From NCBI GenBank assembly GCA_004102785.1, contig SCEJ01000009.1, forward strand, positions 1-64,000: DNA of 64,000 nt, read 5' to 3'. The position numbers were made by a program, and so were the translations under genes. Under the pieces are notes generated by a model. It saw only the letters and a list, made by a program, of their open reading frames with translations. It searched no databases and was not told the DNA's origin. This DNA is from Muribaculaceae bacterium Isolate-013 (NCI) (GTDB lineage Bacteria > Bacteroidota > Bacteroidia > Bacteroidales > Muribaculaceae). Below, one piece after another: positions 55,276-63,884 of the stretch. How positions within the stretch are numbered: the first letter of the stretch is position 1; each line of letters opens with the position of its first letter.

Positions 55276-55899
55276 ATGGAATTCAAGTCACTCAGAAACA
55301 TCGAATCGTCGTTCAGGCAGATACGCCTGTTCGGTATCGTCTTCCTCTCGCTATGTGCCGTGGTGACGGTGTGGAGCGTGTGGAACTCCTACCGTTTCGC
55401 CGAGAAACAACGGGAGAAGATCTATGTGCTGGACAACGGCAAGAGCCTGATGCTCGCCTTGTCGCAGGACTTGTCGCAGAACCGCCCGGCGGAGGCACGG
55501 GAGCATGTGCGCCGTTTCCACGAGCTGTTCTTCACGCTGTCACCCGAAAAGAGCGCGATTGAACACAACGTGAAACGAGCCTTGCTGCTGGCGGACAAGA
55601 GTGTGTACCACTATTATTCGGACTTCGCCGAGAAGGGGTACTACAACCGCATCATCGCCGGGAACATCAACCAAGTGCTGAAGGTGGACAGCGTGGTGTG
55701 CGACTTCAACGCCTATCCCTACCGCGCCGTGACCTACGCCACGCAGAAAATCATCCGGCAGAGCAACGTCACCGAGCGCAGCCTCGTGACCACCTGCCGC
55801 CTGCTGAACGCATCACGGTCGGACGACAACCCCAACGGCTTCACCATCGAGGGGTTCACCATCATCGAGAACAAGGATTTACAGACAATCAAACGGTAA
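55276..55899 (+). CDS. traK: TraK, VirB8-like channel protein
   Basis: A 207-residue protein with one N-terminal membrane segment (LFGIVFLSLCAVVTVWSVW, about residues 16-34) and a periplasmic domain, matching CTnDOT TraK and the VirB8/TrbF-like type. The C-terminus (NPNGFTIEGFTIIENKDL) is typical of the family. Confidence 0.9.
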   Translation: MEFKSLRNIESSFRQIRLFGIVFLSLCAVVTVWSVWNSYRFAEKQREKIYVLDNGKSLMLALSQDLSQNRPAEAREHVRRFHELFFTLSPEKSAIEHNVKRALLLADKSVYHYYSDFAEKGYYNRIIAGNINQVLKVDSVVCDFNAYPYRAVTYATQKIIRQSNVTERSLVTTCRLLNASRSDDNPNGFTIEGFTIIENKDLQTIKR

Positions 55900-55905
55900 C
55901 AGGTT

Positions 55906-56226
55906 ATGAAACGGAAAGTAAAAAGTATCAGAAAATCAATGTGGGGTATGTATTGGAAGCTCCACGACAAACGGAAACAAATCGTGGCAAAAGTCAAAGG
56001 CTATCTGGACGGCTTGCCGCCGGAAACACGCCGCCGCATCGTGCTGGGGATGCTCGCCGCCTTCGCGGTGCTTGCCCTCTACACCTTCGGCAGAGCCGTC
56101 TATGACATCGGCAGGAATGACGGCTCACGCATGGAAATGGGACACGCCGGACGGGTGGAACTGCCGACCCCGACGGAAACAGGCAATCACTTAACACCTT
56201 ATTTATATGGAACAGACGAAGAATGA
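55906..56226 (+). CDS. traL: TraL (DUF3989)
   Basis: A 106-residue protein with a basic N-terminus, one membrane segment (IVLGMLAAFAVLALYTFG, about residues 45-62) and a short periplasmic tail. Overlaps traM by 20 nt, which points to coupled translation. Part of the transfer channel by context. Confidence 0.86.
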   Translation: MKRKVKSIRKSMWGMYWKLHDKRKQIVAKVKGYLDGLPPETRRRIVLGMLAAFAVLALYTFGRAVYDIGRNDGSRMEMGHAGRVELPTPTETGNHLTPYLYGTDEE

Positions 56227-57559
56227 ACCGACGAAAGAGAACAAAGCCGCTCCCGACACGGGAAAGCCGAAAAAGGAGCGCGAACCGCTGACCGAGGCAC
56301 AGCGGCTGAAACGGCAGAAGATGATCGTGCTGCCCGCTATGGTGCTGGTGTTCATCGGGGCGATGTGGCTGATATTCGCTCCGTCCTCCGACAAGGAGCA
56401 ACCGCCGGGAACAGACGGCTACAACACCGAGATGCCCGACGCGGACAAGGCGAACAAGCAGATTATCGGCGACAAGCTGAAAGCCTACGAGCATGGGGAG
56501 ATGGAAGAGCGGTTGGAAAACCGCAACCGTGCCATCGGGCAGCTGGGCGACATGTTCGACCGCGAGATAGCGGGAACGGAGGACGGGACGGACTTCGACC
56601 TCGCCAATCCGGGCGGCAAGGAGGAAAAGGCACAGCCCGCCACGCCGCAGACCATCCAATCCTCCGCTGCCGCCTACCGTGACCTGAACGCCACGCTCGG
56701 CAACTTCTACGAACAGCCGAAGAATGACAATGCCGAAATGGATGAACTGCTGGAGCGCATCGCCTCGCTGGAGTCGGAACTGGAAAGCGAGAAGGGCAAG
56801 GCTTCCGCCGTGGATGACCAAGTGGCACTCATGGAGAAATCCTACGAGCTGGCGGCAAAGTACATGGGCGGTCAGAACGGCAGACAGCCTTCGGCGGAAC
56901 AGGCGGCAGAGCCGCCCACTGTGCAGAAGGGGAAAAAGAACACGGCTACACCCGTAAGACAAGTGACCCGCCAAGTCGTTTCCTCGCTTGCACAGCCCAT
57001 GTGCAATGCGGAGTTTGTCGCCGCCTTCTCGCAGGAAAGCAACCGGGGTTTCAACACGACTGTCGGCACGGCGGAGGTATCGGACAGGAACACCATCCCG
57101 GCGTGTGTGCATGGTGCGCAGAGCGTGACAGACGGGCAGACGGTAAGGCTGCGCCTGCTGGAGCCTATGGCGGTGGCGGGCAGGACAATTCCCCGCAATG
57201 CGGTAGTGGTCGGCACGGGCAAGATACAGGGTGAGCGGCTCGACATCGGGATCACCTCGTTGGAATACGACGGCACGATTATCCCGGTGGAGCTTGCGGT
57301 CTATGACACGGACGGACAGCCCGGCATCTTCATCCCGAATTCGATGGAGATGAACGCCGTCAGGGAGGTCGCCGCCAACATGGGTGGCTCGTTGGGGAGT
57401 AGCATCAACATCTCCACCAATGCCGGGGCGCAACTTGCCTCCGACTTGGGCAAGGGGCTGATACAAGGCACGAGCCAGTATATCGCCAAGAAGATGCGAA
57501 CCGTCAAGGTGCATCTGAAAGCCGGGTACAGGGTCATGCTTTACCAAGAAAAAGATTGA
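56207..57559 (+). CDS. traM: TraM, VirB10-like protein
   Basis: A 450-residue protein: charged cytoplasmic N-terminus, membrane segment (IVLPAMVLVFIGAMWLIFA, about residues 39-57), a coiled coil (about 178-200, LLERIASLESELESEKGK) and a C-terminal beta domain (about 270-450; VRLRLLEPMAVAGRTIPRNA), which is the VirB10/TraM-like core spanning the periplasm. Confidence 0.92.
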   Translation: MEQTKNEPTKENKAAPDTGKPKKEREPLTEAQRLKRQKMIVLPAMVLVFIGAMWLIFAPSSDKEQPPGTDGYNTEMPDADKANKQIIGDKLKAYEHGEMEERLENRNRAIGQLGDMFDREIAGTEDGTDFDLANPGGKEEKAQPATPQTIQSSAAAYRDLNATLGNFYEQPKNDNAEMDELLERIASLESELESEKGKASAVDDQVALMEKSYELAAKYMGGQNGRQPSAEQAAEPPTVQKGKKNTATPVRQVTRQVVSSLAQPMCNAEFVAAFSQESNRGFNTTVGTAEVSDRNTIPACVHGAQSVTDGQTVRLRLLEPMAVAGRTIPRNAVVVGTGKIQGERLDIGITSLEYDGTIIPVELAVYDTDGQPGIFIPNSMEMNAVREVAANMGGSLGSSINISTNAGAQLASDLGKGLIQGTSQYIAKKMRTVKVHLKAGYRVMLYQEKD

Positions 57560-57596
57560 GAACAATAAAAAAATTACCACTAAAAATCCAAAAGTA

Positions 57597-58583
57597 ATGA
57601 GAAAAGTAATCATCATGTTTGCCCTCGCTATGGGCATCGCAACTGCTAACGCGCAGGAGAATGTAACCGTTGAAACGACCAACGGAAGTGAACAACCGAC
57701 CTTGACGAAGGAGGTCTACCCGCAGAAGGAGGCGGACGGCGACCTGTATCACGGGCTGTCGCGCAAGCTGACCTTCGACCGCATGATACCGCCGCACGGT
57801 CTGGAAGTGACCTACGACAAGACCGTCCACATCATCTTTCCGGCGGAGGTGCGCTATGTAGATTTAGGCTCGCCCGACCTGATTGCCGGGAAAGCAGACG
57901 GAGCGGAGAACGTAATCCGCGTGAAGGCTACCGTGCGGAACTTCCCCAACGAAACCAACATGTCCGTCATCACGGAGGACGGCAGTTTCTACACCTTCAA
58001 CGTGAAGTATGCCGCCGAACCGCTGCTGCTCAACGTGGAGATGTGCGACTTCATCCATGACGGCAGCACGGTGAACCGCCCGAACAACGCGCAGGAAATC
58101 TATCTGAAAGAGCTGGGCAGCGAAAGCCCGATGCTGGTGCGACTTATCATGAAGTCAATTTACAAGCAGAACAAGCGCGAGGTGAAGCATATCGGCTGCA
58201 AGCGTTTCGGCATCCAGTACCTGTTGAAAGGCATCTACACGCACAACGGCTTGCTTTATTTCCACACGGAGATAAGGAACCAGAGCAACGTGCCTTTCGA
58301 TGTGGACTACATCACTTGGAAAATCGTGGACAAGAAGGTGGCGAAGCGTACCGCCGTGCAGGAGCAGATCATTCTGCCGCTCCGTGCGCAGAACTACGCC
58401 ACACTCGTGCCGGGCAAAAAGAGTGAGCGCACGGTCTTCACTATGGCGAAGTTCACCATCCCCGATGACAAGTGCCTCATTGTGGAACTTAACGAGAAGA
58501 ACGGCGGCCGTCACCAGTCCTTCGTGATCGAGAACGAGGACTTGGTACGCGCCAATACCATCAACGAACTTCAAGTGCGCTGA
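57597..58583 (+). CDS. traN: TraN (DUF4138), VirB9-like
   Basis: A 328-residue exported protein (signal IIMFALAMGIATANAQ) of the DUF4138 family, beta-rich, with HIIFPAEVRYVDLGSPDLIAG near residues 81-102 and a C-terminal FTIPDDKCLIVELNEKNGGR. Outer-membrane-complex component by position after traM. Ends 2 nt before traO. Confidence 0.92.
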   Translation: MRKVIIMFALAMGIATANAQENVTVETTNGSEQPTLTKEVYPQKEADGDLYHGLSRKLTFDRMIPPHGLEVTYDKTVHIIFPAEVRYVDLGSPDLIAGKADGAENVIRVKATVRNFPNETNMSVITEDGSFYTFNVKYAAEPLLLNVEMCDFIHDGSTVNRPNNAQEIYLKELGSESPMLVRLIMKSIYKQNKREVKHIGCKRFGIQYLLKGIYTHNGLLYFHTEIRNQSNVPFDVDYITWKIVDKKVAKRTAVQEQIILPLRAQNYATLVPGKKSERTVFTMAKFTIPDDKCLIVELNEKNGGRHQSFVIENEDLVRANTINELQVR

Positions 58584-58585
58584 CC

Positions 58586-59161
58586 ATGAGAAAATACATC
58601 GCAATAATCATCGCGTCGCTTGCCCTTTTCACGGGGCAGGCGCACGCCCAGCGATGCCTGCCGAAGATGCAGGGCATCGAGGTAAGAGCGAACATGGCGG
58701 ACGGCTTCAATCCCGGTGGCAAGGACGGCGGGTACAGCTTCGGGGCGGCACTCTCCACCTACACGAAGAAGGGGAACAAGTGGGTGTTCGGTGGCGAATA
58801 CCTCCTGAAGAACAATCCCTACAAGGACACCAAGATACCCGTGGCGCAGTTCACGGCGGAGGGCGGATATTATTTCAAGATACTGTCGGATGCCCGAAAA
58901 ATCGTGTTCGCCTATGCCGGGGCTTCGGCTCTTGCCGGATATGAGTCGGTGAACTGGGGAAAGAAGGTGCTGCATGACGGCTCCACGCTGCACGACCGGG
59001 ATACCTTCATCTACGGCGGTGCGCTGACGCTTGATGTGGAGTGCTACGTGGCAGACCGTATTGCCTTGCTTGCCAACCTGCGGGAGCGTTGCCTGTGGGG
59101 TGGCGACACAAGGAAGTTCCACACGCAGTTCGGGGTCGGCATCAAGTTCATCATCAACTGA
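58586..59161 (+). CDS. traO: TraO
   Basis: A 191-residue exported protein (signal IAIIIASLALFTGQAHA) with the amphipathic beta-strand pattern of a small outer-membrane-like barrel, ending in an aromatic-poor FGVGIKFIIN. Matches CTnDOT TraO by size and place; exact function unknown. Confidence 0.88.
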   Translation: MRKYIAIIIASLALFTGQAHAQRCLPKMQGIEVRANMADGFNPGGKDGGYSFGAALSTYTKKGNKWVFGGEYLLKNNPYKDTKIPVAQFTAEGGYYFKILSDARKIVFAYAGASALAGYESVNWGKKVLHDGSTLHDRDTFIYGGALTLDVECYVADRIALLANLRERCLWGGDTRKFHTQFGVGIKFIIN

Positions 59162-59168
59162 CACGGGC

Positions 59169-60071
59169 ATGGAACGGACGGAAATAGATGCTGTCAGACG
59201 GATGCCGCTTGCGGATTTTCTCGCACGGTTGGGGCATGAGCCTGTCAGAAGGAGCGGTAACGAGCTGTGGTATCTCGCCCCGTACAGGGGCGAACGCACA
59301 CCCTCTTTCCGTGTGAACGTGGCGAAACAGCTCTGGTACGACTTCGGCTTGGGCAAGGGCGGCGATATTTTCACGCTTGCCGGGGAGTTTCTGCAAAGCG
59401 ATGACTTTAGGACGCAGGCGAAGTTCATAGCGGAAGCCGCCAATATGACGGTGACCGGATGGGAAAAGCCCGCCTATTTCCCAAAGCCGACCGAACCCGT
59501 CTTTGAGGATGTGGAGGTCGCTCCGCTGTTTCGTTCACCGCTGACGGAGTATTTAGAGGAACGGGGCATACCAATCGGAGTAGCATCCCGCCACTGTTGC
59601 CGTCTGAACTACGGCGTTCGTGGAAAACGGTATTTTGCCGTCGGTTTCCCGAACATGGCAGGAGGTTATGAAGCCAGAAGCCGCTTTTTCAAGGGGTGCA
59701 TACCACCGAAGTCTGTATCGCTGGTAAAGGCGAAGGATACCACGGCTGACGAGTGCCTCGTGTTTGAGGGCTTCATGGACTTCCTATCCGCTCTGACGCT
59801 TGGTGTAACCGGTAACGCAGACTGCCTTGTGCTGAACTCTGTCGCCAATGTAGGTAAAGCTGTGGAACTGCTGGACGGTTACAGGCGCATCGGCTGCTTC
59901 CTCGACCGTGACGAAGCTGGACGGCGGACGCTTGACACTCTTGCCAAACGGTATGGGGCGCGTGTCACCGACCGTTCCTCACTCTATGACGGTTGCAAGG
60001 ACTTGAACGAGTACCTGCAACAGACAACGAAAAAACAGAAAAACAACCATCAAAAAATCGAAGAAAAATGA
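59169..60071 (+). CDS. traP: TraP, DNA primase-like protein
   Basis: A 300-residue primase-like protein. The N-terminal third keeps the primase zinc-domain surroundings (ELWYLAPYRGERTPSFRVN, FGLGKGGDIFTLAGEF) but lacks the CHC2 cysteines. TOPRIM motifs are LVFEGFMDFLSAL (Glu about residue 200) and GCFLDRDEAGRR (about 245). It may prime the complementary strand of transferred DNA. The stop overlaps the traQ start. Confidence 0.9.
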   Translation: MERTEIDAVRRMPLADFLARLGHEPVRRSGNELWYLAPYRGERTPSFRVNVAKQLWYDFGLGKGGDIFTLAGEFLQSDDFRTQAKFIAEAANMTVTGWEKPAYFPKPTEPVFEDVEVAPLFRSPLTEYLEERGIPIGVASRHCCRLNYGVRGKRYFAVGFPNMAGGYEARSRFFKGCIPPKSVSLVKAKDTTADECLVFEGFMDFLSALTLGVTGNADCLVLNSVANVGKAVELLDGYRRIGCFLDRDEAGRRTLDTLAKRYGARVTDRSSLYDGCKDLNEYLQQTTKKQKNNHQKIEEK

Positions 60072-60571
60072 ACATACTGAACAACAGAAACAAGAGAACA
60101 AACATCTTCAAGGCGGTGGCGTTATGCCTGATAGCCGCCGTGTCATTCACCCTCGTGTCGTGCGACGACGACATGGACATCCAACAGTCCTATCCCTTCA
60201 CGGTGGAGGTCATGCCCGTACCGAACAAGGTGACTAAGGGGCAGACGGTTGAAATCCGCTGTGAGTTGAAAAAGGAAGGCGACTTCGCTAACACCCTTTA
60301 CACCATCCGCTATTTTCAGTTTGAGGGAGAAGGAAAGTTGAAAATGGATAACGGCATCACCTTCCTGCCCAACGACCGCTACCTGCTGGAGAACGAAAAG
60401 TTTCGTTTGTACTACATAGCGGAGGGCGACGAAGCACACAATTTCATCGTGGTGGTGGAGGATAACTTCGGCAACTTTTTCGAGTTGGAATTTGACTTCA
60501 ACAACCGGAATGTAAAGGATGACGGCTTGACCATCGTTCCCATCGGCAACTTCAGACCCTTGCTGAAATGA
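60068..60571 (+). CDS. traQ: TraQ (DUF3872)
   Basis: A 167-residue DUF3872 protein with a lipoprotein-type signal (LCLIAAVSFTLVSC) and an immunoglobulin-like beta domain (YPFTVEVMPVPNKVTKGQTV). Last of the classical tra genes, overlapping both neighbours by 4 nt. Confidence 0.9.
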   Translation: MNILNNRNKRTNIFKAVALCLIAAVSFTLVSCDDDMDIQQSYPFTVEVMPVPNKVTKGQTVEIRCELKKEGDFANTLYTIRYFQFEGEGKLKMDNGITFLPNDRYLLENEKFRLYYIAEGDEAHNFIVVVEDNFGNFFELEFDFNNRNVKDDGLTIVPIGNFRPLLK

Positions 60572-61098
60572 TGCGTGTATTCATGGTAATGCTCTGTTCG
60601 CTTCTGGCGGTCTGTTCCGTGTCTGCACGGATCAGCCGCCAAGAGGGGACGGACGGGCAGGCGGCAATCTACCGTCTGCCACTTTTCGAGAGGGCGGTAC
60701 GCTGCACGAAATATTTTGAAGGCTGGCACTCGGAAAAGCACCACCCATATGTGGGTTGGGGTCACAAAATTTTGCCGGGCGAAAGGTACTCGGCACGAAC
60801 CATGACAAAACGGCAGGCGGACGCGCTCCTGCGGAAAGACCTGCGGAAGTTTTGCGCGATGTTCCGGCAGTTCGGGAAGGACAGCCTTCTGCTTGCCACG
60901 CTTGCCTACAACGTGGGCCCATACCGGCTTTTGGGGAGCAAGACAATCCCCAAAAGCACCTTAATCAAGAAGCTGGAAGCTGGCGACAGGAACATCTACC
61001 GTGAGTATATAGCCTTCTGTAACTACAAGGGAAAACGCCACGCCATGTTGCTTAAACGGCGAAAGGCGGAGTTTGCGCTGCTGTACGAACGACAATAA
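60568..61098 (+). CDS. GH24-type lysozyme of the tra operon
   Basis: A 176-residue exported hydrolase (signal VFMVMLCSLLAVCSVSA). The lysozyme signature is YFEGWHSEKHHPYVGWGHKI, with catalytic Glu about residue 51, and LATLAYNVGPYRLLGS downstream. It would open peptidoglycan locally for the transfer channel. Last gene of the operon before a terminator. Confidence 0.88.
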   Translation: MMRVFMVMLCSLLAVCSVSARISRQEGTDGQAAIYRLPLFERAVRCTKYFEGWHSEKHHPYVGWGHKILPGERYSARTMTKRQADALLRKDLRKFCAMFRQFGKDSLLLATLAYNVGPYRLLGSKTIPKSTLIKKLEAGDRNIYREYIAFCNYKGKRHAMLLKRRKAEFALLYERQ

Positions 61099-61104
61099 TA
61101 GTTA

Positions 61105-61149
61105 GGTGTGCCAATTTGTCATTTGGCACGCCTTTTGTTATTTTTTTTG
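61105..61149 (+). terminator. Terminator of the tra operon
   Basis: A 10-bp stem with one G-T pair (GGTGTGCCAA 61105-61114 with TTGGCACGCC 61123-61132), then TTTTGTTATTTTTTTT. It separates the tra operon from the CBASS cassette; only 15 nt lie between its T-run and the next start codon, so the cassette's promoter must overlap it or rely on readthrough. Confidence 0.85.
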
Positions 61150-61164
61150 TAAAAAGTGAAAAAT

Positions 61165-62202
61165 ATGGATTATTCCCAAAAACTGAGAAAAATAAATAAT
61201 CGATACAACCCAGACTCGTCAATGCTCGTAGAGCAAAGAATGTTCAGTGGAGAATCTTTATATGATAAAGATGTAGCAAGATATGTAATGCGTGCAATGA
61301 AAGCCGTTGATGAGGAATATACAAAACGGTCTAAAGCTGCAGGTGAAGTTGTTAAACAGCATCTAAAAGAATTACTTACGAATGTATCGTATGAATATCA
61401 AGGTTCTGTTATGACAGATACACACATAAGGGGAGCTAGTGATATAGATTTACTGGTACTATGTGATAAATTTGTTGGAACAGATATTTTTAAGGTAAGA
61501 GAAGAATTAGCGAAAACATGGAAATATAACAGTTATCAGCTAGGTAGATTATGTCAGTTTGATAATTCTTTCTCTCAATATGAGGGTAATAGTTTTCGGG
61601 ATATGGCATTTTTGCGGACTCAAATTGAAAAGATTATGTCACGTACATATACTATATGTGACATATCAAAGCCCAAGGCGGTAAAAATTACCAATCAAAA
61701 TCTTCATCGGGATGTAGATATTGTAACATCATCATGGTTTCAATCGTTGGATTATGTGTTGGACGGAATGCCAGAAAACAAACGTGGCATAAAAATATAC
61801 AATAAAAGCACTGGATTTTCTGAAGGTCCTGATTATCCGTTTCTAAGCATATCAAGAATAAACCAAAGAAGTTCAGATACAAATGGACGTTTGAAAAGAA
61901 TGATTAGATTCCTTAAAAATGTTCGTACAGATTCTGAGAAAGATATTCCACTTACAAGTTTTGAAATCAATGCTATCTGTTACTCAATACCAGTACAAGA
62001 TTACGCACAAAAAGAATACAAGGAATTGGTTTACATCTTGTGGTATTCTATGTTCCATTTATGGAATGATGGCAAACAAGATGAACTTAAGTCAGTGGTT
62101 GGAGACGAATATATCTTTAAAGATAAGCCAGAAAAACTTGCGGCATTAAAAGTATTGGAAGACGAAGTTTATAAAATAAATAAAGATTTAGGTAATATAT
62201 GA
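61165..62202 (+). CDS. CBASS cyclic-oligonucleotide synthase (CD-NTase, DncV/cGAS-like)
   Basis: A 345-residue nucleotidyltransferase. The catalytic signature is G80-S81 (YQGSVMTDTHIRG) followed by D93-I-D95 in GASDIDLLVL, and a third Asp in HRDVDIV (D183/D185), the cGAS/DncV layout. The rest is helical, as in the OAS-like fold. In CBASS it makes a cyclic nucleotide on phage infection. Its partner, a STING protein, suggests a cyclic dinucleotide product such as c-di-GMP. The DNA is A+T-rich, unlike tra. ATG 61165 is chosen over GTG 61156. The stop overlaps the next start by 4 nt. Confidence 0.85.
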   Translation: MDYSQKLRKINNRYNPDSSMLVEQRMFSGESLYDKDVARYVMRAMKAVDEEYTKRSKAAGEVVKQHLKELLTNVSYEYQGSVMTDTHIRGASDIDLLVLCDKFVGTDIFKVREELAKTWKYNSYQLGRLCQFDNSFSQYEGNSFRDMAFLRTQIEKIMSRTYTICDISKPKAVKITNQNLHRDVDIVTSSWFQSLDYVLDGMPENKRGIKIYNKSTGFSEGPDYPFLSISRINQRSSDTNGRLKRMIRFLKNVRTDSEKDIPLTSFEINAICYSIPVQDYAQKEYKELVYILWYSMFHLWNDGKQDELKSVVGDEYIFKDKPEKLAALKVLEDEVYKINKDLGNI

Positions 62203-63137
62203 AACCAAGAATATTTATCGGTTCATCAAGCGAAGGTCTTGATGTGGCCAACCGAATCAAGGACTTTTTCAAGGAGGATTACGATTGTTATCTTTGGACA
62301 GACAATATCTTTAAGAACAATGAATCATTTTTGGAAACGCTGATCAAATCTGCCAGTTTATTTGATTTCGGTTTTATGGTATTTTCTGCTGATGACGAAC
62401 TTATTGTCAGAGATAAGCATTTTGAATCAGCACGTGACAATGTCTTATTTGAATATGGTCTTTTCCTTGGTCGTGTAGGTTTAGATCGAGCTTTTGTTAT
62501 TGCTCAACAAGAAGCAAAAATACCTACCGATTTGTTAGGCATAACGAACACTCGGTATGAAGTGAAAAGTGGTACAGACGGAAAGAAAGTCGCTACAGAT
62601 TCATTAGAAAAAGGTTTAGCTAAATTAAAAAAACAAATTGACGAAAGCATCAACCTCGGGCATCTAGGGCTCTTGCCATCAACAGTGTTGGCAATTTCCT
62701 ACTTTGAGGGATTTGTTAAACTTGCGGCAGAATGGCTTACAGAAAACACACCGGGATTGGAAATTGATGGTACCCAATATGACAAGGGTATCTTAAAAAT
62801 TGTAATGCCGGATTCTCTTGATGCAGATATAAAAAAGTGTGCAATGTTGTATTATAAGAAATTGGGACTAAAAGAGGCTAAGATTGATACAAAACAAAGA
62901 AGTTACCCTATTCATTTTGCGACAAAAGATGGCGAAGATTCTTTGGAAATATATGATATGCCGACTATTTTGACGGGTATAGACAAGGCAATTGATATGT
63001 ATTTTCGAGTAGGACATATTGGTAAAAAGATAGAACAAGAACTTGCGGAAGAAAATGAAATGAATAATTTTCGGAGGGTTTTACAACTTTTGATCAACGA
63101 AGATGCCTTTTGTAGAGAATGTGTTGTAATTATATAA
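62199..63137 (+). CDS. TIR-STING effector of CBASS
   Basis: A 312-residue effector. Residues 1-130 are a TIR-like NAD+-hydrolase domain (RIFIGSSSEGLDVANRIKDF; SARDNVLFEYGLFLGRVGLD with the probable catalytic Glu 85). Residues about 154-312 fit a bacterial STING domain (GLLPSTVLAISYFEGFVKLA; YDMPTIL), which binds cyclic dinucleotides. Known TIR-STING proteins polymerise on ligand binding and deplete NAD+, stopping phage spread by cell death. The gene is coupled to the CD-NTase by a 4-nt overlap. No Cap2/Cap3 genes are present. Confidence 0.83.
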   Translation: MKPRIFIGSSSEGLDVANRIKDFFKEDYDCYLWTDNIFKNNESFLETLIKSASLFDFGFMVFSADDELIVRDKHFESARDNVLFEYGLFLGRVGLDRAFVIAQQEAKIPTDLLGITNTRYEVKSGTDGKKVATDSLEKGLAKLKKQIDESINLGHLGLLPSTVLAISYFEGFVKLAAEWLTENTPGLEIDGTQYDKGILKIVMPDSLDADIKKCAMLYYKKLGLKEAKIDTKQRSYPIHFATKDGEDSLEIYDMPTILTGIDKAIDMYFRVGHIGKKIEQELAEENEMNNFRRVLQLLINEDAFCRECVVII

Positions 63138-63141
63138 TCTA

Positions 63142-63176
63142 CAACTCCGATGAAGCCGCAACTTCATCGGAGTTTC
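63142..63176. terminator. Bidirectional terminator after the CBASS cassette
   Basis: A perfect 13-bp stem AACTCCGATGAAG / CTTCATCGGAGTT (63142-63154 with 63161-63173) with a 6-nt loop and T-rich flank lies between convergent genes. Confidence 0.85.
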
Positions 63177-63182
63177 CGCTTT

Positions 63183-63482
63183 TCATACATTCGGGATTGT
63201 TCCTGTGTCTATCACGCCACCGTCCCTGCAATGCTCGATGCTGCCGGGCGTAAATCCCATGCTATTGATTGCGATGTGGCGAATATAGTCCGCATACTCC
63301 TTACCTTGAAAATTCTGTCCCGTAAGGTTTCTGAAAATCATCTTTATGCTTATGCCGTCGTTGCCGTGCAAGATGATTTTTCCGTTCTGCCTGATTGTTT
63401 CCATGATTAAAACTTGTTTTTTGTGAATGGTATCGCAGATTGGCACAAAGGTTTCTTTGCTACTTTCTTTGTCCGCCATCAT
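63183..63482 (-). CDS. Small ICE protein of unknown function
   Basis: A protein of 99 residues (start MMADKESSKETF at 63482; GTG 63488 is an alternative). It has a central segment IRQNGKIILHGNDGISIKMI and a C-terminal YADYIRHIAINSMGFTPGSI. No membrane segment. Family not recognised; small leftward genes of this kind are usual beside the tra operon of Bacteroides ICEs. Confidence 0.7.
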   Translation of the reverse strand: MMADKESSKETFVPICDTIHKKQVLIMETIRQNGKIILHGNDGISIKMIFRNLTGQNFQGKEYADYIRHIAINSMGFTPGSIEHCRDGGVIDTGTIPNV

Positions 63483-63522
63483 GCTCACTGAAAGAAAGTA
63501 GGGCGGCTCTCGCCGCCGCCAC

Positions 63523-63831
63523 TCAAAAGCGTGTGTAAAGTCCTGTCACCATCGTGAACATTTCTTCCAGCATATCAAAATAGATACCCTCGTATACGGC
63601 AATGTCCTTCGTCCTGCATTCGAATGTCTTCTTGCTGAACGTCTTGCGGTAGAAACGCATATTGTAGAGGTCTGCCCCTGCATCATAGATGATGTCAAGG
63701 CGGTTTGCGCTTGTCTTGTTCCTTGAAAGGCTCATCCGTAAGCCGTTGCCCATATCTATAAAATCACGACTTCCTGTCATAGTGGCGAAGCGTTTTCCGC
63801 CTATCTGCTGTAATATCGTCTTTGCTATCAT
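63523..63831 (-). CDS. Small ICE protein of unknown function
   Basis: A 102-residue protein starting MIAKTILQQIGGKRF, with NRLDIIYDAGADLYNMRFYR in the middle and the C-terminus MLEEMFTMVTGLYTRF. Not recognised; soluble. The longer open frame upstream, to 63942, would overlap the preceding gene and is not preferred. A GC hairpin with a GAGA loop (63502-63517) follows its stop on this strand. Confidence 0.7.
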   Translation of the reverse strand: MIAKTILQQIGGKRFATMTGSRDFIDMGNGLRMSLSRNKTSANRLDIIYDAGADLYNMRFYRKTFSKKTFECRTKDIAVYEGIYFDMLEEMFTMVTGLYTRF

Positions 63832-63884
63832 ATCCGTTGTTCTTAGGGTTTTAAGTGTTGGCGGTGCGCACACCGCCAACCCGT

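Noticed and set aside
55994-57682. Leftward open frame of 562 codons opposite traL-traN
   Set aside because: It crosses three well-supported tra genes on the other strand and gives a His/Arg-rich product without motifs.
61165-63137. CBASS with ancillary Cap2/Cap3 genes
   Set aside because: The cassette is closed by terminators on both sides and holds only two genes, so it is the minimal type.
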